35,631 nucleotides of DNA from Caldisericia bacterium. GTDB taxonomy: Bacteria > Caldisericota > Caldisericia > UBA6126. This document shows positions 27,474-35,631 of the stretch, one piece after another. How positions within the stretch are numbered: position 1 is the first letter of the stretch; each line of letters starts with the position of its first letter. The stretch covers positions 1-35,631 of the forward strand of contig JAGLCW010000114.1 in the NCBI GenBank assembly GCA_023146045.1, in the 5' to 3' direction. A program made the position numbers and the translations under genes. The notes under the pieces are model-generated. The model was not told the DNA's origin and searched no databases. It was given only the letters and a program-made list of their open reading frames with translations.

Positions 27474-30419
27474 CTATGGCTTTGGGTAAGTTAGAGTGAT
27501 TGTTTGAGTTGTTCCGTCCCAACCAACTGCAAATCCAAGACTTTCAGCTACAAATCTAAGTGGGAGGAATGTACGACCAGCAACAATCATTGGTTTAACG
27601 CTTGGGTTATCATCAATTGTAGCGTCTTTTCCATTAATCTTTGCTTTAGGATTGTCTATCCAAAGCTCGATCGTTATATCGTCTTTTTTAATTGTTACTT
27701 TACGTGTTTTACTGTCCCAACCAATATCTCCATCAATGGCTTCGACAACAGGTCTAATAGGTAACACTGTTCTACCTTCATGTACAAAAGGTGCAGCGTC
27801 TAATAGCTCTGGTTCGTCGTTCAGAATGTAAGTCTTTCTTCCAATGACGAATTTCAATACTGTTCTTTTTTCTCTATTTATAGTAATTTTTGTTTCAGCA
27901 ACATTTTCAGATAGATCGGTAGCTTTGACTGTAAAAATGTTTTCACCAAGTTTTAATTTTACGTCATATGAAAAGTTACCTTTTTTATCTAGTGCTACTT
28001 CTTTATCATTTATGGTTACTTTTGCATCTAGTTCTGTGCTACCTTTAATAGTGTAATTGTCTTCATAAATCACTTCAGGAATGTCTTCAATTTTAATGAT
28101 TGGAGGTTCAGTATCGCCTTTTAAAATTGTGAATTTCAAGGATTTTGAATCTTTAATTGTTACTTCTTTATTTTTTAGATTGAACATTTTGATTCTATCA
28201 AATAGAATTTCAACGTCTCCAGTTTCTTTGGCGTGGAATTTCATAACGGCAACCGTTCCTGTGCCAGAAATACCATTTTTACACATTAAGTCAAAGATAA
28301 TTGTCTCATCCATAACATCTGTATCAGATATTTTTCCAGGACCTAGTAATTTACCACCAGTAACAGAGTCAAATGTTATATGTTCAAAAGGAATTGTGAA
28401 ACCAAACTCAATTTTACTAATATCTTCGATTTTTTCAGCATTGATATTTACTGTAAATTCAGAACCAGCTTTAATTTCTTCTGAAGCTTCTAATGTGAAA
28501 ACTGTTTCAGATTCTTTAACTTTACCGTTGTCTGGAGGAACTGCTGTAGAGTCATTCAAAACAACAACAGTGCTGTGAAGACAATCGGTTACATACAGTT
28601 TACCATCATAGTCCATTGTAATAAATGTTAATCCTGGCCACTGCATTTCGGAGGTCCAAATTAAATCACCTTCTGGAGTGAATTTTTGAATACGTCCACC
28701 ATTAGTTTCAGCAACGTATACATTTCCTTCACCATCAACACAAGTGCCTTGTGGACCATTCATTTGCCCTGGTTCTGAACCAGATTCTCCCCATTCAGTG
28801 ATAACATCACCGTCTGGATCCATGCTAACAACTTTGTCACTACCTGTTAATGCGATAAACATATTGTCATCTGCATCACAAGATACTCCTACTGGCCATG
28901 TACCATCTATAGGATAGTTATCTACTTCTTCAGCATATTCATCAAGGATCTCTGTGGTGTCAATAACAGACAAAGAGGCACTTTTTGAGTTAACTACAAG
29001 CAAGTACCCTTCACTATTTACACAAAGTCCTTGTGGATAACTGAAACCTTCGTCAATAATTGTCCATGGTTCGTGATCCGGATCGAATACGTGGATGAGT
29101 CCTGACCGTGTGTCAGAAACATAGATAAAGCCATCTTCATCTAGACATACATCTGTAGGAGAGAAGAATTCTCCTGGATCTGGATCTCTATTTTTAGCAG
29201 CGTGTCCCAAATGTTCAATATCTTCACCCTCAGAATCAAATACTACAACATTATAGTAGTTACTATTACCAACATATATATTTCCATCTTGATCTACTCT
29301 TACACCTTGAGGATTTGAGAGAATGCCTTTTGGTGTATCTTTTGTATAAAGCATACCACTGGAATAAATTGGAGTACCATCTGTTGTACTAACATGTGAA
29401 TCCATGAAGTCATTATTTTTGTTAAAGACCATTATGGTGCTAAGAAGGCCATCAAGAACAAAAGTTTTTTCGTCTTTTATACATGCTCCAGAAGGAAGCA
29501 TGATGTTGTCTTTTTCAATTGTTCTTCCGGATGGTGGAGATGCGACAATTTCAAGAAATTCAAGAAGATCTTTTGGATTAGTTGGAATCTCAAATTTCTT
29601 GACTGAGGATTTTTGACCATTTAATTGTGATACAACAAGGATGTTGTTTTCAATTGACAAGCCAGTTAGTAAACCACCGATATTTTCATCATTAGTACCA
29701 GGTTCAATGCAATCAATGAGATGATTACCATCTTTATCGAAAGCAGCCATTTTGCAGATACCAGAAATGGAACTAGCGGAAATGTATACTATACCTTCTT
29801 TAGTAATTTCAATTTGAGAAGGCCCATACATATCGTCAGGAGAAGGTTTTAGACCAGTGTAATTTGAGAAAGGTCCAATATATTTCCCTTCAGCATCGTA
29901 TTTTAAAACACCCGAAGACACGTCTGTTACTAAAATGCTGCCATCAGGAAGAAAAGCGACGTCAGTAGGGGTTACCATCTCTTCGTCGAAACTCTTTATA
30001 AATTTACCATCTTGAGTCATTACAGAAACCTTACCAATAAAAGAATCTGTAAGGTAAAGGTTTCCTTTAGAGCAAAGGTTGACGGAAGTTAAATACATAA
30101 ATTTACCGTCTTCTTTTCCTATTCCTCCAAAATGAAGTATTGGGACTAAATCGTTGCCAAATACTTCTATTTGTGACTCACCACTGTCTACAACGAAAAT
30201 TTTCCCATCATCCCCAACACAAATACCTAATTGGTACATTGGGCTGAAATAAGAACCATCTTGTGCAGCAACACGGAATGTTCCAATTTCACTGGTTAAA
30301 CCAATAATCTTTTCAATAGATAATGGATCTTTTTCTTCTGCTAAAGTTAATGTTGGTAGAATACTGAAAATACTAATAAAAAGAAAAAAAACAGCAATTA
30401 CTGAAATAAATTTCTTCAT
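27474..30419 (-). CDS. Secreted NHL-repeat propeller protein with cohesin-like, Ig-like and C-terminal stalk domains
   Basis: Signal peptide MKKFISVIAVFFLFISIFSILPTLTLA; repeated PQGxxVDxDGNIYVxxxxxxxVxxF blades; FTLEASEEIKAGSEFTVNINAEKIEDISKIEFGFTIPFEHITFDSVTGGKLL cohesin-like; GRTFLPLRFVAESLGFAVGWDGTTQTITLTY stalk. Confidence 0.8.
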   Translation of the reverse strand: MKKFISVIAVFFLFISIFSILPTLTLAEEKDPLSIEKIIGLTSEIGTFRVAAQDGSYFSPMYQLGICVGDDGKIFVVDSGESQIEVFGNDLVPILHFGGIGKEDGKFMYLTSVNLCSKGNLYLTDSFIGKVSVMTQDGKFIKSFDEEMVTPTDVAFLPDGSILVTDVSSGVLKYDAEGKYIGPFSNYTGLKPSPDDMYGPSQIEITKEGIVYISASSISGICKMAAFDKDGNHLIDCIEPGTNDENIGGLLTGLSIENNILVVSQLNGQKSSVKKFEIPTNPKDLLEFLEIVASPPSGRTIEKDNIMLPSGACIKDEKTFVLDGLLSTIMVFNKNNDFMDSHVSTTDGTPIYSSGMLYTKDTPKGILSNPQGVRVDQDGNIYVGNSNYYNVVVFDSEGEDIEHLGHAAKNRDPDPGEFFSPTDVCLDEDGFIYVSDTRSGLIHVFDPDHEPWTIIDEGFSYPQGLCVNSEGYLLVVNSKSASLSVIDTTEILDEYAEEVDNYPIDGTWPVGVSCDADDNMFIALTGSDKVVSMDPDGDVITEWGESGSEPGQMNGPQGTCVDGEGNVYVAETNGGRIQKFTPEGDLIWTSEMQWPGLTFITMDYDGKLYVTDCLHSTVVVLNDSTAVPPDNGKVKESETVFTLEASEEIKAGSEFTVNINAEKIEDISKIEFGFTIPFEHITFDSVTGGKLLGPGKISDTDVMDETIIFDLMCKNGISGTGTVAVMKFHAKETGDVEILFDRIKMFNLKNKEVTIKDSKSLKFTILKGDTEPPIIKIEDIPEVIYEDNYTIKGSTELDAKVTINDKEVALDKKGNFSYDVKLKLGENIFTVKATDLSENVAETKITINREKRTVLKFVIGRKTYILNDEPELLDAAPFVHEGRTVLPIRPVVEAIDGDIGWDSKTRKVTIKKDDITIELWIDNPKAKINGKDATIDDNPSVKPMIVAGRTFLPLRFVAESLGFAVGWDGTTQTITLTYPKP

Positions 30420-30428
30420 GTGCCCTCC

Positions 30429-33400
30429 CTAGGTACCAGGTGTATAAAAACGAGAGAATATTTTTAAATCATCAATGTTGATGTAGTAGTCTGAATTAAG
30501 GTCAAAATCTGGAATCCACTTTTCATCTTTCCAGTTTAAACCATAATGCTCTACTAAAATTTCAAAATCTAAATCATTAATATGTCCATCATCATTGAAA
30601 TCGCCTAATGTTGCTCCTTCTTTTTCGATTGTAACATCTGGAAGAAGGAATATTGTTTTACGATCATTGTCGTCGATATCTTTAAACGTGTAGTCAATTA
30701 TTTTTATTTCTAATTCATCAACAGATCTTTTTGCTTTAAATTCAAGTTGGGCAATAATGGCGTTACCGTTGCCATTCCAATCTGGATTCCTCGTTCCGTT
30801 GATATAGAATGTTCCTTTTTCAAATTCGCAATCTTTCGATTTTAAATTCTCCTGATCCACAAAATCACCAAAGTACATATTTAATGGAGTAATCTTAGAC
30901 CTAGAAAATTTCAACTCAACCGAGAATTCCTCAATGTTTAGTGGTTCCCTAAAGCCAATATTGATGACAAATTTTTCACCAATATTAATTTTCTTAGGAC
31001 CAGTTATGATAAAAGATGGTGGTTGAGGAATAGATGATCCTTCAATTTTTAGATCTGTGTCTGAAACAATTGTTTCAAATACTTCATTTCTAGAACCATC
31101 CCACATCATACCTTTAATTTTAGCACCAAGATTGAAGTTTCCATTTGGTAAAAATTCGTTTCCTTCAAGACTTTTCCCGTCCCATTTGAAATAGTATTCT
31201 CCGAGAGGAAGATTTTCAAATGATTTTACAATACCCCAATCAATGCCAGTATTATCATAAGCATGAATAGTAATAAGTGTAGCAATGTTGTTGAAGTTAA
31301 TAGTGTCTTGAGGTGATCCAGTATCAATTTCAAGTATACTTCCTGCATTTAAGTTGAAATGCATGTATCCCTCTTCATTTGCTTTTAGGTCTAAAATGTC
31401 TTGACTAAAATAGAAGTCAGATACACTTTTTTTAATTTTTGTTAGAGAATCCTTCCAAAGAATTACTGGTAAATGATGCTGTTCAGATGAGGATAACAAT
31501 GATTTAGCGTCTTTTATATTGACCCATATTGCTCCTTCATATTTGGAATTTATAAAAGCATCATCTTTCAATGTAAAAGTTGCAGTGAAAGTTTTTTTGG
31601 CTCCAGCTCTTATAGTTATTTCTTTTTGGGACAGATCAATTGTTGCAGGTTTTGCAATTGGATCAAAATGTCCATCTTCAATTTGTGTAATAACACTTTC
31701 AAAAAGCTCTGAAGAGAGTGAGACTGTAACATCTTTATCAATTACATTTTGAATTGTGAAAGTTACAGGATCACCAAATTGTTCAATATTTCGCATCACG
31801 TATGATGGAGAAATATCAATTGGACTTGTAATTGCATTGTTTACATCAATTTCTCCTGCTCCTTGTAGGAAGTATGAAGTAAATTGTCCATTAACATTGT
31901 TTTTCAATATTCTAGAAGAAGCCATTATTATTCTTTTCATACGTTTGGTTGACCATTGAGGATGAGCTTCACGGATAAGGGCTACGCATCCAGCAACAAA
32001 TGGAGTTGCCATTGAAGTGCCATCCCAATTTTCATATTTGTTATCTAAAACTGCAGAATTAATTTGTTTGCCTGGGGCACAAATTTCTGGTTTTAATATA
32101 TTATCATCAGCTGAAAAACAAGGTCCAGTTGATGAAAAATCTGAAAAGCTAAGATTTGAGTTAACTGGGAAACTAAGAGTGTAGTTTCCATCTAAATTAG
32201 CTTTAATTGCGTTGGCGGTGTTTCCAGAAACAAATGCACAAGGGATGAATTCATAATCCTCAGGAAGCTCACCATCTCTTGTGTTTACAAGTAAGCCATT
32301 CAAGACGTCTGCATCGTAGTTGTAAATTATACAGCCAATAGCTCCAGCTTCTTTTGCGTTTAGATCTTTACTTTGGAATGTAGTCCCATTGTCTTTTGGA
32401 CCTCTAGAAATAAAAGCAATATTTCCCTTAACTTTGCTTGGAAAATCTTCAGATGTTCCATATCCGCAGTCAATCAATTCGACGTTTGAAATATCTTCCT
32501 CAAATGGAGGGCAAAAAAGTGGTACGTTTGCATTTACGACAATTGGATCTTTGTTATCTGGTTTAAATGAAAATACCTGATGTAACCTGTCGTCGGATGC
32601 AGAAACCTGAAGAGAGAAACTAAACACACCAGGAGTGTCAATTGTCCATGGATTCTTTTTGTGACGTGTACCCGAATTACCAGCTGCTGCAACTACCATG
32701 GTTCCAGCTTTGTCTGCATTGGCTAAAGCATCATAGTAAGGATTCCCTACTGAAACAGATTCAGAAGCTCCACTATGGCCTAAAGAAAGGTTTATTACAT
32801 CGCAACCGTCTTTAACTGACTGATCAGCTGCAGCTATAATGTTGGCAGGATTCGCTCCACCACCCTTTTTTGAAAAGACTTTGTAAACATAAAGGTCACT
32901 TTCTGGAGCAACACCAGTTTTTTCTGCCCAATCAGGGTTTCTTCCTGATGTTATTCCAGCAACGTGTGTGCCGTGTGGTGGCATATTTCCACCATATCCA
33001 GAATCCATACAATCGTTTGTACCGTCAACAAAATCATAACCAGCTTTTACTCTTGAATCTGGTCCAACTCCCTTTGGAGTGAAATCATTGTGTTCGTAAT
33101 CAATACCAGAGTCAATGATACCAACTTTTGTACCTTTACCAGAAAGGTTATTGAATGATTTTCCTTTCAGTTTCCAGGATTCAAATGCGTTGACTGTTTT
33201 ATTCCCAATGATTCGAGTTGCATAGTATTCTTCCATAGCTGGATAGATTCCTATGACTTCAGGAATATCTAACAAATATCTTAGGTTGTATCCTGATATT
33301 TCTATTGCCATGCCGTTGTATACGTTTTGGTATGTGTGTAATAATGTAGTAGGAATTAAAGTAGAAATTGAGTCAAAAACAGATAGCTGTTTTTCTTTTA

Positions 33401-33680
33401 ACTCAGCAGCACGATATGGATCAAGTATTAGTTTTGCTTGATTGTTTATGCTACTAGATTTTAACCGTAATGCGGTTTGATTTTTTTCTGAAAAAGAAAC
33501 TACAGCTTCGTCTTTAAGTTTAATGATAACAATCTGTTTTTCAGAAGAATTCATTACTTGTTCGTAATATTCTAAATCAATTTTACTTTCAGCTGCATGT
33601 GTAGGGATAGCAGATGAAAAAATACTAATGAATAAACTAAGGACAACAACATAAGTGCAACACCATTTAAAATTTCTCAC
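30429..33680 (-). CDS. Secreted S8 subtilisin with I9-like propeptide, PA insert, FlgD-Ig-like, cohesin-like and C-terminal dockerin-like modules
   Basis: GTKVGIIDSGIDYEHNDF (Asp), HGTHVAGI (His), DGTSMATPFVAG (Ser); C-terminus GDFNDDGHINDLDFEILVEHYG ... DFDLNSDYYINIDDLKIFSRFY. Start reassigned to GTG 33680 (AGGAGGATATTGTG) instead of 33782, giving signal peptide (M)RNFKWCCTYVVVLSLFISIFSSAIPTHAA. Confidence 0.9.
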   Translation of the reverse strand: MRNFKWCCTYVVVLSLFISIFSSAIPTHAAESKIDLEYYEQVMNSSEKQIVIIKLKDEAVVSFSEKNQTALRLKSSSINNQAKLILDPYRAAELKEKQLSVFDSISTLIPTTLLHTYQNVYNGMAIEISGYNLRYLLDIPEVIGIYPAMEEYYATRIIGNKTVNAFESWKLKGKSFNNLSGKGTKVGIIDSGIDYEHNDFTPKGVGPDSRVKAGYDFVDGTNDCMDSGYGGNMPPHGTHVAGITSGRNPDWAEKTGVAPESDLYVYKVFSKKGGGANPANIIAAADQSVKDGCDVINLSLGHSGASESVSVGNPYYDALANADKAGTMVVAAAGNSGTRHKKNPWTIDTPGVFSFSLQVSASDDRLHQVFSFKPDNKDPIVVNANVPLFCPPFEEDISNVELIDCGYGTSEDFPSKVKGNIAFISRGPKDNGTTFQSKDLNAKEAGAIGCIIYNYDADVLNGLLVNTRDGELPEDYEFIPCAFVSGNTANAIKANLDGNYTLSFPVNSNLSFSDFSSTGPCFSADDNILKPEICAPGKQINSAVLDNKYENWDGTSMATPFVAGCVALIREAHPQWSTKRMKRIIMASSRILKNNVNGQFTSYFLQGAGEIDVNNAITSPIDISPSYVMRNIEQFGDPVTFTIQNVIDKDVTVSLSSELFESVITQIEDGHFDPIAKPATIDLSQKEITIRAGAKKTFTATFTLKDDAFINSKYEGAIWVNIKDAKSLLSSSEQHHLPVILWKDSLTKIKKSVSDFYFSQDILDLKANEEGYMHFNLNAGSILEIDTGSPQDTINFNNIATLITIHAYDNTGIDWGIVKSFENLPLGEYYFKWDGKSLEGNEFLPNGNFNLGAKIKGMMWDGSRNEVFETIVSDTDLKIEGSSIPQPPSFIITGPKKINIGEKFVINIGFREPLNIEEFSVELKFSRSKITPLNMYFGDFVDQENLKSKDCEFEKGTFYINGTRNPDWNGNGNAIIAQLEFKAKRSVDELEIKIIDYTFKDIDDNDRKTIFLLPDVTIEKEGATLGDFNDDGHINDLDFEILVEHYGLNWKDEKWIPDFDLNSDYYINIDDLKIFSRFYTPGT

Positions 33681-33696
33681 AATATCCTCCTGACAA

Positions 33697-34140
33697 TTAT
33701 ATTCCAGTAGAACCAAAGCCGCCATTACCTCTATCTGATATCGATAAAGGTTCTTTTGACTCAGTTGGAATAGCTTTTTCAAATGGAAGAATGATCAATT
33801 GTGCAATTCTTGTAAGCTTTTGAAGATGAACTTCTACTTTGCTTTCATTGATTACAATTGCGCAAACTTCTCCTCTATAACCACTGTCTATGACTCCCCA
33901 GCTGTTTAAAAGAGTAACACCCTTTTTAAGAGCTAGGCCAGATCGGGGAGCCAAAGCTCCAAAATATCCTACTGGGATTTCTACTTGTATACCACAACCA
34001 ACTTTCTTCCATTCTCCAGGTTTAAGGGTGACATCTTCTATTGAATACATATCCATGCCTGCATCTTCTTCATGAGCATACTTTGGAAGAATAGCATCTT
34101 GTTGTAGTTTGTAAAATTTAATTCTTTTCAACTTTTGCAA
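33697..34140 (-). CDS. dut: dUTP diphosphatase
   Basis: Motifs AGMDMYS, PRSGLALKKG, GVIDSGYRGEV, RIAQLIILP, RGNGGFGSTG. The start must be non-ATG (TTG), overlapping the upstream gene. Confidence 0.95.
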   Translation of the reverse strand: MQKLKRIKFYKLQQDAILPKYAHEEDAGMDMYSIEDVTLKPGEWKKVGCGIQVEIPVGYFGALAPRSGLALKKGVTLLNSWGVIDSGYRGEVCAIVINESKVEVHLQKLTRIAQLIILPFEKAIPTESKEPLSISDRGNGGFGSTGI

Positions 34141-35455
34141 CTGCCTTTTCGATAATCTCTAGACCCACTTCCATTTCTTTCTTTGTAATTACTAGTGGCG
34201 GAATAAAACGAATAGAACTTACTCCGCAGTCTAAAGTTACCAGTCCCAATTTTAGCATTTCTTCGCATATCTGGTCTCTACTTTGTGGATCAATTTCTTT
34301 TGTTTTTGGATCTTTTACAATTTCTATAGCTTGCATTAGACCAATTCCTCTAACATCACCAACAAGTGGATGACGTTTTTGTATATCCTTTAGACCCTCA
34401 TGCATGAAATCACCAATATTTTTAGCATTTTCTAAAAGGTTTTCTTCTTCTATTACGTCCAGAGTTGCATTTCCAGCTTCGCAACAAACAGGATTCCCGC
34501 CAAACGTGTTAGAATGACAACCTTTATGAGGGTAATTTAATTTTTCGTCTATGATTATGCAACCAATTGGCATACCAGACCCCATGCCTTTGGCACATGT
34601 GATAATGTCTGGTACTACGTCAAAATTTTCACATGCAAAGAATTTACCGGTTCGACCAAATCCTGCTTGAACTTCATCACTAACGTAAAGTATGCCGTAT
34701 TTTTCGCATAACTTCTTTATCATTGGTAAGAATTCTTTTGGTGGAACAATATAGCCACCTTCTCCTTGAATTGGTTCGCAGAAAAATGCTGCAACATCAT
34801 TTGGAGAAAGAAGTTTTTTCATTACTGTTTCTTCTATATATTTAACACATTCCATGTTGCAAGTTGGGTATTCTAGGTTGTATGGACATCTGTAACAATA
34901 TGCATATGGGACATGCTCTACTCCAGGCATAGTTGGTTGAAAACCTTCTTTGTGTACCGCTCTAGAGGAAGTTAAAGAAAGAGAACCCATAGTCCTACCA
35001 TGAAAAGCACCAGTGAAAGCAAGGAATTGTGGTCGTTTAGTTTTATACCGTGCAAGCTTAATTGCAGCTTCAACAGACTCTGTTCCAGAATTTGTAAAAA
35101 AGACTCTTTTTTTGTTAGGACCTGGAGCAAGTTTTGCCAATCTTTCCATAAGCACTGCTTGAGGTTCATAATAGTAATCTGTTCCAGCAAAATGAATTAG
35201 TTTTTCAGCTTGATCTTTAATTGCTTTGACAACTTTTGGGTGGCAGTGTCCGGTGTTGCATACGCCTACTCCAGATGTAAAGTCGTAAAAAACATTACCA
35301 TCCTCATCTTCAAGAACAATTCCTTTGCCTTTTTTTATTGCAATAGGAAAAACTTTTGTAGCTGTTATCATGTAATTATCGTCTTTTTCCACAATCAAAC
35401 GAGATTTTTCTCCAGGAATAGCCGTTTTGACACTAGGGCGTACAAACTCACTCAT
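34118..35455 (-). CDS. Class III PLP-dependent aminotransferase (acetylornithine/4-aminobutyrate aminotransferase-like)
   Basis: YDFTSGVGVCNTGHCHPKVVKAI, FFTNSGTESVEAAIKLAR, AFHGRTMGSLSLT, DEVQAGFGRTGKFFACENF, AKGMGSGMPIG; start at ATG 35455 after AGGAGGATATT. Confidence 0.9.
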   Translation of the reverse strand: MSEFVRPSVKTAIPGEKSRLIVEKDDNYMITATKVFPIAIKKGKGIVLEDEDGNVFYDFTSGVGVCNTGHCHPKVVKAIKDQAEKLIHFAGTDYYYEPQAVLMERLAKLAPGPNKKRVFFTNSGTESVEAAIKLARYKTKRPQFLAFTGAFHGRTMGSLSLTSSRAVHKEGFQPTMPGVEHVPYAYCYRCPYNLEYPTCNMECVKYIEETVMKKLLSPNDVAAFFCEPIQGEGGYIVPPKEFLPMIKKLCEKYGILYVSDEVQAGFGRTGKFFACENFDVVPDIITCAKGMGSGMPIGCIIIDEKLNYPHKGCHSNTFGGNPVCCEAGNATLDVIEEENLLENAKNIGDFMHEGLKDIQKRHPLVGDVRGIGLMQAIEIVKDPKTKEIDPQSRDQICEEMLKLGLVTLDCGVSSIRFIPPLVITKKEMEVGLEIIEKAVAKVEKN

Positions 35456-35518
35456 AATATCCTCCTGATAAAAGCATAACAATAATAACAAACGTAAAAC
35501 CGTAATTAATATAATATC

Positions 35519-35534
35519 TATATACTAGTATATA
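35519..35534. repeat. 16-bp perfect palindrome upstream of the aminotransferase operon
   Basis: TATATACTAGTATATA, about 65 bp upstream of ATG 35455. Confidence 0.6.
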
Positions 35535-35631
35535 CATAAAAATGCACTGGAAAAGTAACAATTGTAGTAGAAAAGTCAATTTTTTTAAAACTGAAACATG
35601 TAAAGTTCTGAAAGCGTTTTGAGATACAACA

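Noticed and set aside
28081-28578. 165-aa plus-strand ORF inside the NHL gene
   Set aside because: Antisense to a well-supported secreted-protein frame; Ser/Ile/Phe-rich translation typical of antisense reading.
1-35631. CRISPR arrays, transposases, integrases, phage genes or toxin-antitoxin pairs
   Set aside because: No regularly spaced repeats, recombinase motifs or phage-type proteins were seen in either strand; the window looks like chromosomal core plus secreted-protein genes.

Overview
AT-rich bacterial chromosomal window, mostly ordered operons on the minus strand. The cell-division block is Clostridia/Firmicutes-like, but I cannot assign a taxon from sequence alone. Left to right: 5' part of uvrA (truncated at the window edge), pyrG, ddl, a HAD pyrimidine-nucleotidase-like gene, divergent guaB, then sepF / yggS / HlyD-like / ftsZ / a divergent FtsQ-like gene. 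Next are tRNA-Arg(CCG) and a cluster of P-loop ATPase, butyrate kinase, phosphate butyryltransferase, a second butyrate kinase and a DUF362-ferredoxin protein. These are followed by htrA, a GNAT-like protein, a NapH-like polyferredoxin, a phosphohexomutase, a small membrane protein, an NMO/FabK-like flavoprotein and a small CPKC thioredoxin-like protein. The right third holds three large secreted proteins: a propeller-BACON-like-stalk protein, an NHL-cohesin-like-Ig-stalk protein, and a subtilisin with PA, FlgD-like, cohesin-like and dockerin-like modules. It ends with dut and a class III aminotransferase. The most interesting candidate system is the probable operon aminotransferase-dut-subtilisin-NHL, which ends at a strong intrinsic terminator. 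The subtilisin appears to carry both a cohesin-like and a dockerin-like module, and the next gene carries another cohesin-like module, which suggests a non-cellulosomal extracellular assembly. Other points of note are a perfect 18-bp inverted repeat between divergent nucleotide-metabolism genes, paired divergent butyrate kinases, a possible leaderless promoter, a tRNA with a U-U mismatch in its anticodon stem, and several unexplained intergenic inverted repeats. All family calls come from reading motifs; no database search was run.
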